Of a stretch of 64,000 bases of DNA, positions 24,967 through 33,518 are shown one piece after another (within the stretch, counting starts at the first letter, position 1; every line of letters begins with the position of its first letter). Origin of the DNA: CAVYXA01 sp963846775 (GTDB taxonomy: Bacteria > Verrucomicrobiota > Verrucomicrobiia > Chthoniobacterales > UBA10450); contig CAWJXB010000001.1 of NCBI GenBank assembly GCA_963846775.1, forward strand, positions 248,001 through 312,000, given 5' to 3'. A program made the position numbers and the translations under genes. The notes beneath the pieces are model-generated. The model saw nothing but the letters and a program-made list of their open reading frames with translations, was not told the DNA's origin and did no database searches.

Positions 24967-25035
24967 TTGTAGCAGTGCTTGTATGAAGCACTGAAACCAA
25001 AAAATAGGCGCTCGCCGCGGCGAGCGCCTCTACAA
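24967..25035. repeat. Two-hairpin TTGTAG...CTACAA element
   Basis: Bounded by TTGTAG at 24967 and CTACAA at 25030. First stem AGTGCTT/AAGCACT at 24974-24992; second stem is a perfect 22 bp palindrome at 25007-25028, identical to the one inside the DapA-like gene at 13300-13321. In both copies a GAAAC linker lies between the two stems. The remaining sequence of the 24896-25087 gap shows nothing I can name. Confidence 0.85.
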
Positions 25036-25087
25036 CTCATTACCCTTCGTCCGCCGTTGCCGATCTTACCGCCAGTCCGGGTCGGGC

Positions 25088-25606
25088 CTATTCGGAAGGG
25101 CGACCGATACTGAAGGCGCCCATCGGCTTTGCGTCGGGGTGCGGCGTTCTTTTCATGAGATCGTCTTCCACGTGACGACGGAATTCCTCGCCGAAGAGAT
25201 AACCGCGTTCTTTCCAGAACTCCTTGCCACCCGGCGAAGATACAAGGTTCATGATAAGAAGCTCCCAGCCCATCCACAGCGGCGGCTCGAGCATTTTTTC
25301 CCGCCATTTCAGAAATGCATTCTGTGAGTAGGAGAGGAACGCCATGAAAGTCGCGATGAACCGAGCCTTCTCCGTTTCCGAAAGCGAGAAGTAATCGCGC
25401 AATCCGTTCACGGTGACTTGAGAAAGCTCGGCGTCGTTGGCAAGCAAGTGATACCAGCTCGCGAAATGTTCGTGCACAACCTGGGCGGCCGCGGACCGGA
25501 CAGCGTGGGTGTTCTGCCGGATTTGCAACGCGACGTAAATCAACGAAACGACGACGGCAACGGCGCCGATAATCTGTCCGAGATTGGCCAGGTCGTTGAG
25601 ATTCAT
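25088..25606 (-). CDS. Membrane-anchored protein of unknown function
   Basis: A 172-residue protein with one N-terminal membrane helix (LGQIIGAVAVVVSLIYVALQI) followed by RQNTHAVRSAAAQ and a soluble helical domain. I recognise this N-terminus as a common bacterial protein type without known function. The C-terminus reads DAKPMGAFSIGRPSE. It is the last gene of the long minus-strand train and is 114 bp from the TPR gene before it. Its final codons resemble short segments at 22034-22070 and 21927-21950, which hints at past duplication of this locus. Confidence 0.7.
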   Translation of the reverse strand: MNLNDLANLGQIIGAVAVVVSLIYVALQIRQNTHAVRSAAAQVVHEHFASWYHLLANDAELSQVTVNGLRDYFSLSETEKARFIATFMAFLSYSQNAFLKWREKMLEPPLWMGWELLIMNLVSSPGGKEFWKERGYLFGEEFRRHVEDDLMKRTPHPDAKPMGAFSIGRPSE

Positions 25607-25720
25607 CGGTTCATCCAGTGGTCGGCCAAGCGTTGAGACACCTCCCGCTGGCTTTAAAACAGTGAGAGATTCCTCGACTTCGCTCGGACTGACAAGAAGG
25701 AGAGTGGCGCAGCGCGCAAG

Positions 25721-27370
25721 TTACCGGGGCTGAGTCTCATAGTTCCTTGCTTCTTGCAAGGCGGGTTGGCGCGTTCCGCCATCGGCGACTTCGAGAAGCT
25801 GTTTGTAAAAGGTGTGCGCGGCGGGTTTATCATCCTGGGCACTGGCCGCTCGAGCGGCACCAAGCAGGCTGTTAAAACGGCGCGGATAAAGTTCCGTCGA
25901 ACGTTTGTAAGCGACGAGCGCTTCCGCCGGTTGTTTTTGCTCCATGAGCAGGTCGCCCAGAAGCTCGTAGGCAGGGAGAGTTGGTCCCGGAGTCACGGCG
26001 GCTTTTGGTGTTGAGGTTTCGAGCTCTACTGCTTCTCGCATCTGCGCGACGCTGGATTCCTTTTTTCCTTCGACATGGGCGAGCCACGCGCTCAGCTCGA
26101 GACGAAGGACCCGGATGTTCCGGCCGAAGAGATCTTCCTTCGCTTTGACCGTGGCTTCTTCAAGCTCTTGCAGACGCTTCACCTCTGCTTTGGCCACGTC
26201 GAGTTTTCCCAAATGGGCCGCGCCCAAACCGCGGGCGAATCGTGAGATTGCTTCCGGCCAGGTGAAATGGTCCCAATCGAGATCGGCGGGCTGGCGAGGC
26301 ACGATCGACATTGCCTCGTTCCAGGCGCGTCGCTCGAGAGCGTAACGGGCCTGAGTCGAACTCAGATGGAACGCCAATTTGAAGGTAGGTTCGATATGCG
26401 CCTTACCATGCAGCCGCTTCAACTGCGCGTCCGCTTGGTCGTCCGCGCCCTTCTGAAGATATGCGTAAATGAGATACTCGATCGCGTGCGGAAACTCGTC
26501 CCAAACGAACTCGCCGTGTTCGCCCGCGGGATATTTAAGGGCGGCGTCCGCGGCTCGGAGATTTCCGCGGATTGATCCGTCCCAGTCGCCGAGCCGGGTA
26601 TAAATATGGGTCGGCATGTGCAACGCGTGCGGATTATCCGGAGCGACTTCCTCGTATTTGCGGGTGATCTCGAGCGATTCGCGCTCCCGACCCGGGACAT
26701 CGTTGGCATGAACGAGATAGTGCATCGCGCCGGGGTGATCCGGATTCTGCTTGTAAATCCGGAGAAGAATTTCTGCGGCGCGATCGGAATGTTCTCGGGA
26801 AATTCTATCGGATGGAGCCGTGGCCAGATGCGCCAGGGCGTAGAAAGCGCCTGCTTCCGGATCGTCCGGGAACGCCTTGTAAACCTTTTCCATGGCCTGT
26901 TCCCATCGATGGATTCGGAGCCAGTAATCGGTCGAGGTTGGATCGACAAAAAACGCCTCGGTTGCAGCTATGAAGAGGCGTTCCCGTTCCGTCGGCGGAT
27001 TCAGCGCCTTCGCCTTTTGCACTTCGTCCCATCCTTGTTGAAGCGCCTTGGCTGAGGGCCGTGTCGGCCAGAGCGGCTGAAACAAAGTCATCGCCACGCC
27101 CCAATGCGCCATCGCGCACTTCGGATCGATTGTTGCGACATGTTGAAACGCTTCTCGCGCCTGTGGATAGGTCATGTGGTGGAGAAGGGCAACGGCCCGA
27201 TTGAATTCCGCCTGCGCTCGCTCGGAGCACGATGTCCGGAAATCGACTGTGCCCAGGTGATGATCGGAGTGTTGTCGCTCAGCACTTGCCGAAACTGACA
27301 CTATCGCCGCGACCAGAACGAGCAAAGGTCGCACAGGTCCAGGGGCCGGCTGCTTATCATTGCCATGCAT
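25721..27370 (-). CDS. Exported TPR-repeat protein
   Basis: A 549-residue protein with an N-terminal signal (about residues 1-30, RPLLVLVAAIVSVSASA). The body is made of tetratricopeptide-type helices, for example AQAEFNRAVALLHHMTYPQAREAFQHVATIDPKCAMAHWGVA and YELLGDLLMEQKQPAEALVAYKRSTELYP. Two His-rich loops, DHHLGT and HALHMPTHIYTRLGDW, recur in this family. TPR proteins are scaffolds; this one should work in the periplasm or at the surface. It is 10 bp from the SnoaL-like gene upstream and probably cotranscribed. Partner unknown. Confidence 0.82.
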   Translation of the reverse strand: MHGNDKQPAPGPVRPLLVLVAAIVSVSASAERQHSDHHLGTVDFRTSCSERAQAEFNRAVALLHHMTYPQAREAFQHVATIDPKCAMAHWGVAMTLFQPLWPTRPSAKALQQGWDEVQKAKALNPPTERERLFIAATEAFFVDPTSTDYWLRIHRWEQAMEKVYKAFPDDPEAGAFYALAHLATAPSDRISREHSDRAAEILLRIYKQNPDHPGAMHYLVHANDVPGRERESLEITRKYEEVAPDNPHALHMPTHIYTRLGDWDGSIRGNLRAADAALKYPAGEHGEFVWDEFPHAIEYLIYAYLQKGADDQADAQLKRLHGKAHIEPTFKLAFHLSSTQARYALERRAWNEAMSIVPRQPADLDWDHFTWPEAISRFARGLGAAHLGKLDVAKAEVKRLQELEEATVKAKEDLFGRNIRVLRLELSAWLAHVEGKKESSVAQMREAVELETSTPKAAVTPGPTLPAYELLGDLLMEQKQPAEALVAYKRSTELYPRRFNSLLGAARAASAQDDKPAAHTFYKQLLEVADGGTRQPALQEARNYETQPR

Positions 27371-27380
27371 GGGTCAAACG

Positions 27381-27770
27381 CTAATCGCCTTTGAGCTGGC
27401 GTCGATAGTCGTCACTGTCAAAATGGCCCTTGGATTCCGCGATCAATCCGTCGTTGTCGATCTCCCAAAGCTCGTAGCCGCTGATGCGAACTCGCTTTCC
27501 GGTACCCCCGGGCCCGGTGTTTGTTCCCGTTAACGTCCAATGAAATTCGGTGCCATTTGATCGTTGCTCCAGCTTGTCGAACGTCACGATCATGTCCGGA
27601 AAATCGCACATGAATCCGTGCGCCACGTCGATGATCGGCGTGGGTGTCCCGCCGTTTACACTTAACGAACCGTTCTCGGCAAAAAACGCGGCTACGCTTT
27701 CAGGATTCTGGCTACACCACGCTTTGGCATATCGCGACGCGAACTTTGCTAGCTCGGCAAGATCAACCAT
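27381..27770 (-). CDS. SnoaL/NTF2-like polyketide-cyclase-fold protein
   Basis: A 129-residue protein with the alpha+beta cone fold of the NTF2/SnoaL group: an N-terminal helix region (FASRYAKAWCSQNPESVAAFFAENG), then VDVAHG and the strands GTEFHWTLTGTNTGP, RISGYELWEIDNDGLIAESKGHFD. Members are small cyclases, isomerases, or simply ligand-binding proteins, so no reaction can be given. ATG 27770 starts at the usual length; a longer frame from TTG 27896 has no family match in its added part. It sits in the minus-strand train, 10 bp before the TPR gene. Confidence 0.78.
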   Translation of the reverse strand: MVDLAELAKFASRYAKAWCSQNPESVAAFFAENGSLSVNGGTPTPIIDVAHGFMCDFPDMIVTFDKLEQRSNGTEFHWTLTGTNTGPGGTGKRVRISGYELWEIDNDGLIAESKGHFDSDDYRRQLKGD

Positions 27771-27908
27771 CTGCGAATTTGAACAGAAGGTAACAAAGAA
27801 AACAAAGCTATTCCGACGATCCGAACTTGGTTGCCTTCGTTTCCTTCTGTTGATCGCTTTCAGCTCTCCGCTTTTATCAGATACGCCGATATCCAAGGGA
27901 CTGAAGAA

Positions 27909-29024
27909 TCATTCAACCGTGATCACGACTTTTCCGCGGGCGTGACCTTGCTCGAGGTAGCGAATTGCGTCGGGCACTTCGCTTAACGATTTATAAGTCC
28001 GGTCGATGACCACCTTCAATTTTCCCGACTGCACCATTTCGGCGAGGAGCGTGAGGTCCTGGGTGCTCGGCTGTGCCATCATCATGCCCATTTTCTGTTT
28101 AACAAAACGCGAATACACTGCCGCGTTCAGCGCTTTACTAAGCGCGCCAAGGAAGCCTTGCTCGTTCGCGCTGCCGCCCCCAATCATAACGTAAATGCCG
28201 TTTGGCGTTAACACACGCCGGCATTCGGTCAATGAATGGTTCGCGACGTTGTCCAGAATCACGTCGTATTTTTGGTCGCCCTTGGTGAAATCCTCCTTGG
28301 TGTAATCGATCACGTGATCGGCACCGAGCGATTGGACCATCTCGATATTGTGCGAGCTGCACACACCAGTGACTTCTGCGCCAAATGATTTCGCGATCTG
28401 CACCGCGAACGTGCCGACGCCACCCGAGGCGCCATTGATCAAAACTTTCTGCCCCGGCTGCACTTTTCCTTTGTCACGAACACCCTGGAGCGCAGTGACG
28501 CCCGCAATGTTGATCGACGCTGCTTGCTCAAACGTGAGGCCCGCCGGTTTCAGCGCCACCGATCCGGTTGCGCGACGACACAGGTACTGCGCGAATGCAC
28601 CGGTGCTTCCGCCGAATACTTCGTCGCCGGGTTTGTACTGGGTGACGTTCTTGCCGACGGCCTCAACCGTCCCGGAGAAATCAACGCCAAGCTGTATGTT
28701 TTTTGGTTTACGCAGCCCGACGCCAATCGCGCGCATGAAGTATGGCGTGCCCTCGATGAAGTGCCAGTCGTATGGATTAATCGAGACGGCGTGGACTTTG
28801 ACCAGAAGCTGATCGTCTGTTGGCGTCGGCTTTTCGATGTCGGCCAGTTTCAGATTGGCGATGCCGTAGTCACAGTAAACAATCGCCTTCATCGGATTGG
28901 CCGGAGCAGCCGTTAAGCGTTCGCAATCGTTGGCCGATCGCCAGTAGGCGATAAACACAAAGACGAAGGCGAGGACCAACAGGACGAGAACAATGCGGAA
29001 CAACCATTTGAATATTCGTTTCAT
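27909..29024 (-). CDS. Membrane-tethered zinc-independent MDR oxidoreductase, copy 1
   Basis: A 371-residue medium-chain dehydrogenase/reductase. The first 30 residues are basic and then strongly hydrophobic (RIVLVLLVLAFVFVFIAYW), an uncleaved membrane anchor unusual for this family. The rest resembles quinone oxidoreductase/RTN4IP1-type enzymes: GVDFSGTVEAVGKNV, and NADPH-binding INGASGGVGTFAVQIAK. The zinc ligands of alcohol dehydrogenases are absent. With a basic anchor-proximal end (RIFKWLFR), the catalytic domain would be expected outside the cytoplasm, where NADPH is scarce, unless it inserts the other way. Two paralogues lie at 30538 and 31646. Confidence 0.87.
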   Translation of the reverse strand: MKRIFKWLFRIVLVLLVLAFVFVFIAYWRSANDCERLTAAPANPMKAIVYCDYGIANLKLADIEKPTPTDDQLLVKVHAVSINPYDWHFIEGTPYFMRAIGVGLRKPKNIQLGVDFSGTVEAVGKNVTQYKPGDEVFGGSTGAFAQYLCRRATGSVALKPAGLTFEQAASINIAGVTALQGVRDKGKVQPGQKVLINGASGGVGTFAVQIAKSFGAEVTGVCSSHNIEMVQSLGADHVIDYTKEDFTKGDQKYDVILDNVANHSLTECRRVLTPNGIYVMIGGGSANEQGFLGALSKALNAAVYSRFVKQKMGMMMAQPSTQDLTLLAEMVQSGKLKVVIDRTYKSLSEVPDAIRYLEQGHARGKVVITVE

Positions 29025-29073
29025 AGCGGGTGTTGTTGAGATTCACTGCGAATGTCGATGATGATCGAGGAAA

Positions 29074-29805
29074 TCACACCTGACCAGTCCGGAATTGATT
29101 CGGCGCGGCCGGGTTCAATCCTTTAACCAGAAGCCAAACACTCACAATCAATTCGAACAGCGCCATGGGAGAATCGAAGATGTAATCGTTAACGATCTTG
29201 TTGAAATTAGGGAAGATGAGATAAACGATGGCGCAGAATACACACCACGCGGACGCGATTACGCCAAAGATCGACAATCCTTTCGGGATGTATTTCGACT
29301 TAAACCACAACCACGCGCAAACCGTCGCGGCCAATCCGAAGAACGGCAGGCCGACATAATAATCATCGAAACTTCCGGCGATCTGAACGCGCGCCAGCGT
29401 TTGCAAGCGTTCAGGTTCGAAAACGTGTAAGTAACCCGAATCGCCCAGGAGTCGAAGCGCCGCCAGACTGTTGAGCGGAGCAACAAGCCACAACATCGCG
29501 AAGACAAGGCGAAACAATGCGCCAGCCAGAGCGAGTCCGCGATTCACCGGCGCGAGCACGACATATAACGCGGTCAGCAGAACGATGGCGCCGATGCCGT
29601 AGGTGATGAAGCAGATCAGCGCGAGACGAAATTGCGTTTGATGCGCGAGAATATTTCGTGCGGTGTCGGTCGCGTTGCGCGGCACGAGCAGCGGATTGAG
29701 CAATACATAGTTACCGAAGACGACCAGGACAAATGCGAGGAGCCCGGCGATTCCCGCGATTTTCGCGGCGGTGCGTTGTGAATTGTCTATCTCATCGGTT
29801 GTCAT
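29074..29805 (-). CDS. DUF4386-family membrane protein, copy a
   Basis: A 243-residue integral membrane protein with about six helices. Its pattern (N-terminal helix, then LAHQTQFRLALICFITYGIGAIVLLTALYVVLAPV, and a late FGLAATVCAWLWFKSKYIP) matches the DUF4386 family of unknown function. Its start overlaps the stop of the next DUF4386 gene upstream by four bases (ATGA), so the two are translationally coupled. Its usual length and two neighbours of the same family argue it is intact. Function unknown. Confidence 0.82.
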   Translation of the reverse strand: MTTDEIDNSQRTAAKIAGIAGLLAFVLVVFGNYVLLNPLLVPRNATDTARNILAHQTQFRLALICFITYGIGAIVLLTALYVVLAPVNRGLALAGALFRLVFAMLWLVAPLNSLAALRLLGDSGYLHVFEPERLQTLARVQIAGSFDDYYVGLPFFGLAATVCAWLWFKSKYIPKGLSIFGVIASAWCVFCAIVYLIFPNFNKIVNDYIFDSPMALFELIVSVWLLVKGLNPAAPNQFRTGQV

Positions 29806-30536
29806 TGCATTCCTTCAGTCGCAGCCGCTCCGGGTTGTGGTTTTGCGCCCCAGATCAACAGCCAGATAAACGACAATTCGCCGGCTTGAAGAATCATCGC
29901 GTATTGGCCAATCATACTCGCGTACGTTGGCAGAAAGAGGGACGCAGAAGAACCAATCACATAGCCGCAGCCAGCAATTATCGCGAAGACACCGATGATG
30001 CGGGGGATAAAACCGGATCGCCAAATAAGTATACCAAAGGGAAATAGCCACAGACCCCAGAAGATTTGAGCGAGGACAAATCCCTGGCTGTGCAAGCGGA
30101 GAAAGAATAGGACGAGAGCGTCGCGCTGAGACTGAGCGAAGCTGGATAAGAACTCGGGGCCACGCGCGAAGGTGATCGCGGCGACATCGTTCAGGCCGTT
30201 GAGGTACGAAATAGGGACGGAAATCAGAATCAGGACCAGCATCGCCCGGGCGTGTTTTCCACTCACAGCCTTGAACAGGCTGTAGAAAGCCAGGACGGCG
30301 AAAATTACGACGGTTGAGGAGAACAGCTCGCCCGCCATTCCGAGCCGGAGAAGTGTCTCGGAATCGCGGACATTGTTGGCGGTAGCTATTGCGTTTCCGC
30401 GAACGATCAGCACGCTCGGGACGTACAGAAGCGCGAAAGGGGCGGGAAGAGCGTTGAGGAAATACAAGGCCGCCGCGATCCTGGATTGTTTCTTGAATGA
30501 CCTGATGTCTCCGCCGTCTTCAAAATCAGGTTTCAT
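29802..30536 (-). CDS. DUF4386-family membrane protein, copy b
   Basis: A 244-residue membrane protein of the same family as its downstream neighbour. Shared features are the polar N-terminus, the RGNAIATANNVRDSETLLRLG segment that precedes a pair of helices, and LRLHSQGFVLAQIFWGLWLFPFGILIW, which is nearly repeated in the copy at 32772-33494. It starts one base after the stop of the MDR gene upstream and overlaps copy a by ATGA, so it is tightly packed in the operon. Function unknown; possible partner of the tethered MDR enzymes. Confidence 0.83.
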   Translation of the reverse strand: MKPDFEDGGDIRSFKKQSRIAAALYFLNALPAPFALLYVPSVLIVRGNAIATANNVRDSETLLRLGMAGELFSSTVVIFAVLAFYSLFKAVSGKHARAMLVLILISVPISYLNGLNDVAAITFARGPEFLSSFAQSQRDALVLFFLRLHSQGFVLAQIFWGLWLFPFGILIWRSGFIPRIIGVFAIIAGCGYVIGSSASLFLPTYASMIGQYAMILQAGELSFIWLLIWGAKPQPGAAATEGMQ

Positions 30537-30537
30537 G

Positions 30538-31641
30538 TTAGGAGACAGTGACTACGACTTTGCCGCGCGCATGACCTTCTTCCAAATAGCGGACTGCTGC
30601 CTGCGTCTCACTCATTCTGTAAGTTCGGTCGATCACCGGAGAGACTTTTCCGGATTGCATGAGTTCGCGCAGAACATTCAGATCGTCTTTGGTCAGTTTC
30701 GCAATGTAGAAGACAAACTTCTGCGGGGTGAAGTTTGATAGGAAAGCGTTCCAGAAATTTCTGCCGACTCGGCCTAACATTCCCGGATGAAGCCCGGCTC
30801 CGCCGACTCCGGCAAGAACGCAAATGCCATTGGGCATCAATATTTGGCGGCGCTCAGAGAACGAATGGTTGCCCACCAAATCGTAGAGCATGTCGTAACG
30901 CTGATCGGTCTTGGTAAAATCTTCTTTGGTGTAATCGATCACGTGATCCGCGCCGATTGATTTCACCAGATCGACATTGCGGGTGCTGCAAACAGCCGTG
31001 ACCTCCGCGCCGAACGCTTTCGCGATTTGAACGGCGAAAGTACCAACTCCTCCGGATGCGCCGTTGATCAAAACTTTCTGTCCAGCCTGAATGTGCCCTT
31101 TGTCGCGCAGACCTTGCAATGCCGTCAGCCCGGCAACGGCGACCGAACCCGCTTGTTCGAATGTAATGTTGTTTGGCTTCATTACGACGGCGCGCTCGGT
31201 CTTGACGCAGACGTACTCCGATACGGCCCCGTTTTTTGCGCCGAACACTTCGTCGCCTGGTTTGAAGTTCGTGATGTTTTTGCCGACTGTCTCGACGGTT
31301 CCGGCGAAGTCAGTGCCGAAGCGCGTGTTCTTCGGTTTGCGCAGTCCACTCATTGGCCGCATTAGCCAGCTGCCCCGGATGGTGTGTCCGTCGACTGGAT
31401 TGACTGAAGCCGCGCGAACGCGGACCAGGATTTCATTGTCCGCCGGCGTCGGCTTTTCGATATTGCGGAGCTGAAGATTCTCTACGCCATATTCGCAGTT
31501 CAGGATTGCTTTCATGGGGTTAGTTGGTGTTGCGATGCGATTGCAGTCGTTCGTGGACGTCCAGTAGGCGATGAATAGCCAAAGCACCAACGTCAGAAAA
31601 ACTACGCCGGCGGACCATTTTAGTACGCGTTTCACCTTCAT
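30538..31641 (-). CDS. Membrane-tethered zinc-independent MDR oxidoreductase, copy 2
   Basis: A 367-residue paralogue of the enzyme at 27909, with the same N-terminal anchor (WSAGVVFLTLVLWLFIAYW) and the same NADPH motif INGASGGVGTFAVQIAK. A short linker with NDCNRIATPTNPMKAI joins anchor and catalytic domain; the NDC/NPMKAI pattern is shared by all three copies. No cysteine or histidine zinc ligands are visible in the usual positions. It is separated by four bases from copy 3 upstream and one base from DUF4386 copy b downstream. Substrate unknown; reduction of quinones or enals is typical of the soluble relatives. Confidence 0.87.
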   Translation of the reverse strand: MKVKRVLKWSAGVVFLTLVLWLFIAYWTSTNDCNRIATPTNPMKAILNCEYGVENLQLRNIEKPTPADNEILVRVRAASVNPVDGHTIRGSWLMRPMSGLRKPKNTRFGTDFAGTVETVGKNITNFKPGDEVFGAKNGAVSEYVCVKTERAVVMKPNNITFEQAGSVAVAGLTALQGLRDKGHIQAGQKVLINGASGGVGTFAVQIAKAFGAEVTAVCSTRNVDLVKSIGADHVIDYTKEDFTKTDQRYDMLYDLVGNHSFSERRQILMPNGICVLAGVGGAGLHPGMLGRVGRNFWNAFLSNFTPQKFVFYIAKLTKDDLNVLRELMQSGKVSPVIDRTYRMSETQAAVRYLEEGHARGKVVVTVS

Positions 31642-31645
31642 AGAG

Positions 31646-32752
31646 TTACTCCACAGTTATCACGATTTTTCCGCGCGCGTGTCCGGTTGCGAGATAGTTG
31701 TAGGCGGCGGCGCTCTCAGTAAGCGAATAGGTTTTCGTGACAGCGGGCACGACCTTTCCGCTTTCGGATAGATCACGAAGAATGTCGAGGTCTTTCGTGT
31801 TAAAGCTAACCCCAAAGGTGACAAACTTTTCGTGGACAAACCTCGAACGAAATGAGGCGCCGAACACGCCGACTACCCGCGACAACGTCTCTTGGTGGAT
31901 CCCTGAACCGCCTATTCCGGCCAAGACGCAGATGCCGCCCGGCTTAAGAACGCGGCGACGTTCAGCAAACGAATGGTTGTTGACGAGATCGTAGATTACG
32001 TCGTACCGCTGATCGCCTTTTGTGTAGTCCTCTTTCGTGTAGTCAATCGCGTGATCGGCACCGATCGATCGGACGAGGTCAATGTTGTTCGTGCTGCAGA
32101 CACCGGTGACCTCTGCGCCAAATGTCTTCGCGATCTGCACGGCAAACGTCCCGACGCCTCCGGACGCACCATTGATCAAGACCTTTTGCCCTGCTTTGAC
32201 CCGGCCTGTGTCACGCAGCCCCTGCAAAGCAACAAGCGCGGTCGGGACCGACGCAGCTTGTTCGAAACTGAGGTTGCTCGGTTTGGAAACCACCGCTCCG
32301 TCACGCCTGACGCAGATGTATTGGGCGAGAGCGCCTGCCCTTACTCCAAAAACTTCCTCGCCCGGTTGAAACTCGGTCACATTCTTGCCAACCGCTTCAA
32401 CCGTTCCGGAGAAGTCAGATCCCGGGATAGTGTTTCTCGGCTTACGAAGTCCGAAGATGAGTCTGCCGATACCGCCTTGCAGCATGCCGCCATCGAAAAA
32501 TCTGAGAGAAACGGCGCGAACGCGGACCAGAATCTGGTTGTCGTTCGGGACTGGCTTTTCGACTTCTACAAGTTTTAGGACATCGTCAGGCGAACCGTAT
32601 TCGCAATAGCGAATAGCTTTCATGGGGTTAGTCGGGACGGCGGTCTTGCGATCGCAGTCGTTAGTGGAACTCCAGTAAGCGATGAAGATCCACGTTCCTA
32701 CCGCGAAAAGAATCAGGAGAAGACTCCATTTCAAAACCCGCTTGATCTTCAT
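31646..32752 (-). CDS. Membrane-tethered zinc-independent MDR oxidoreductase, copy 3
   Basis: A 368-residue paralogue with an N-terminal anchor (WSLLLILFAVGTWIFIAYW), the NDCDRKTAVPTNPMKAI linker and INGASGGVGTFAVQIAK for NADPH. It lies between a DUF4386 gene (20 bp upstream) and MDR copy 2 (4 bp downstream). The three MDR proteins share the same layout but are clearly diverged from each other, so they are not a recent amplification. A role together with the DUF4386 membrane proteins is inferred only from gene order. Confidence 0.87.
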   Translation of the reverse strand: MKIKRVLKWSLLLILFAVGTWIFIAYWSSTNDCDRKTAVPTNPMKAIRYCEYGSPDDVLKLVEVEKPVPNDNQILVRVRAVSLRFFDGGMLQGGIGRLIFGLRKPRNTIPGSDFSGTVEAVGKNVTEFQPGEEVFGVRAGALAQYICVRRDGAVVSKPSNLSFEQAASVPTALVALQGLRDTGRVKAGQKVLINGASGGVGTFAVQIAKTFGAEVTGVCSTNNIDLVRSIGADHAIDYTKEDYTKGDQRYDVIYDLVNNHSFAERRRVLKPGGICVLAGIGGSGIHQETLSRVVGVFGASFRSRFVHEKFVTFGVSFNTKDLDILRDLSESGKVVPAVTKTYSLTESAAAYNYLATGHARGKIVITVE

Positions 32753-32771
32753 AACCTAACGAGATGAATGG

Positions 32772-33494
32772 TCACGTCGCGTGACTGGGCGCGACACCGG
32801 GAGCTGTTAACGATTCGGATGATACCTTCGCGCCTTTGATCAGCAGGTAGAGCATGATCGCCAATTCGCCAAACAACGCTGGTTGCGCCCACTTAAAGGC
32901 AATCTCGTAAAGAGGTGGATCAAATAGCGCAATCGGACTGAGCACAAGCCACGCACAACAATCGATCATTAACCAGACGCCGATGAAGCGCGGCAGAAAT
33001 CCGGAGCGATAGACGAGAAGGCCGAACGGAAAGAGCCACAGACCCCAGAAGAGCTCGTTCATGAAAATTCCCTGGCTGTGCAGGCGAAGAAAGAACATGC
33101 CTAACGCGTTCCGCTGAGTTTGATCGAACACGGAGAGGAATTCCCCGCCACGAAAAAAATAAAGGGCCGCGACGTTGTTCAACGTATCGGCAAATCCGAC
33201 TGCGGCGGAAACGAAAACAAACCCGACCATGAGCAAGGCCCAGGGCACGCTGACATCGCTGAGCAGACGATAGAGCGCGACAGCGAGAGAAATGAAAATC
33301 ACTGCGCCAGCCATGTCCGCCATGATCCCGAAACCGAATAATGTCTGGTGCGCGAGTACGTTCGCCGCCGTCGCCGTGGCGTCGCCGCGGACGATCAATT
33401 GGTTAGGCACGTAAATCAGGCTAAACGGCCCGACGAACACCATTGATGCGTAGATGGCGCCGGCGAGACGGCCGGCTTTCTTGGTAGGATGCAT
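32772..33494 (-). CDS. DUF4386-family membrane protein, copy c
   Basis: A 240-residue membrane protein of the DUF4386 type with six to seven helices. RLAGAIYASMVFVGPFSLIYVPN at the N-terminus and RLHSQGIFMNELFWGLWLFPFGLLVY near residue 150 are the clearest family segments, the latter close to copy b. It is the first membrane gene after the ABC exporter genes, 24 bp below the permease, and leads the MDR genes. Function unknown. Confidence 0.83.
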   Translation of the reverse strand: MHPTKKAGRLAGAIYASMVFVGPFSLIYVPNQLIVRGDATATAANVLAHQTLFGFGIMADMAGAVIFISLAVALYRLLSDVSVPWALLMVGFVFVSAAVGFADTLNNVAALYFFRGGEFLSVFDQTQRNALGMFFLRLHSQGIFMNELFWGLWLFPFGLLVYRSGFLPRFIGVWLMIDCCAWLVLSPIALFDPPLYEIAFKWAQPALFGELAIMLYLLIKGAKVSSESLTAPGVAPSHAT

Positions 33495-33518
33495 GGGTTT
33501 CAGCTTTTTTGCGGTGAA

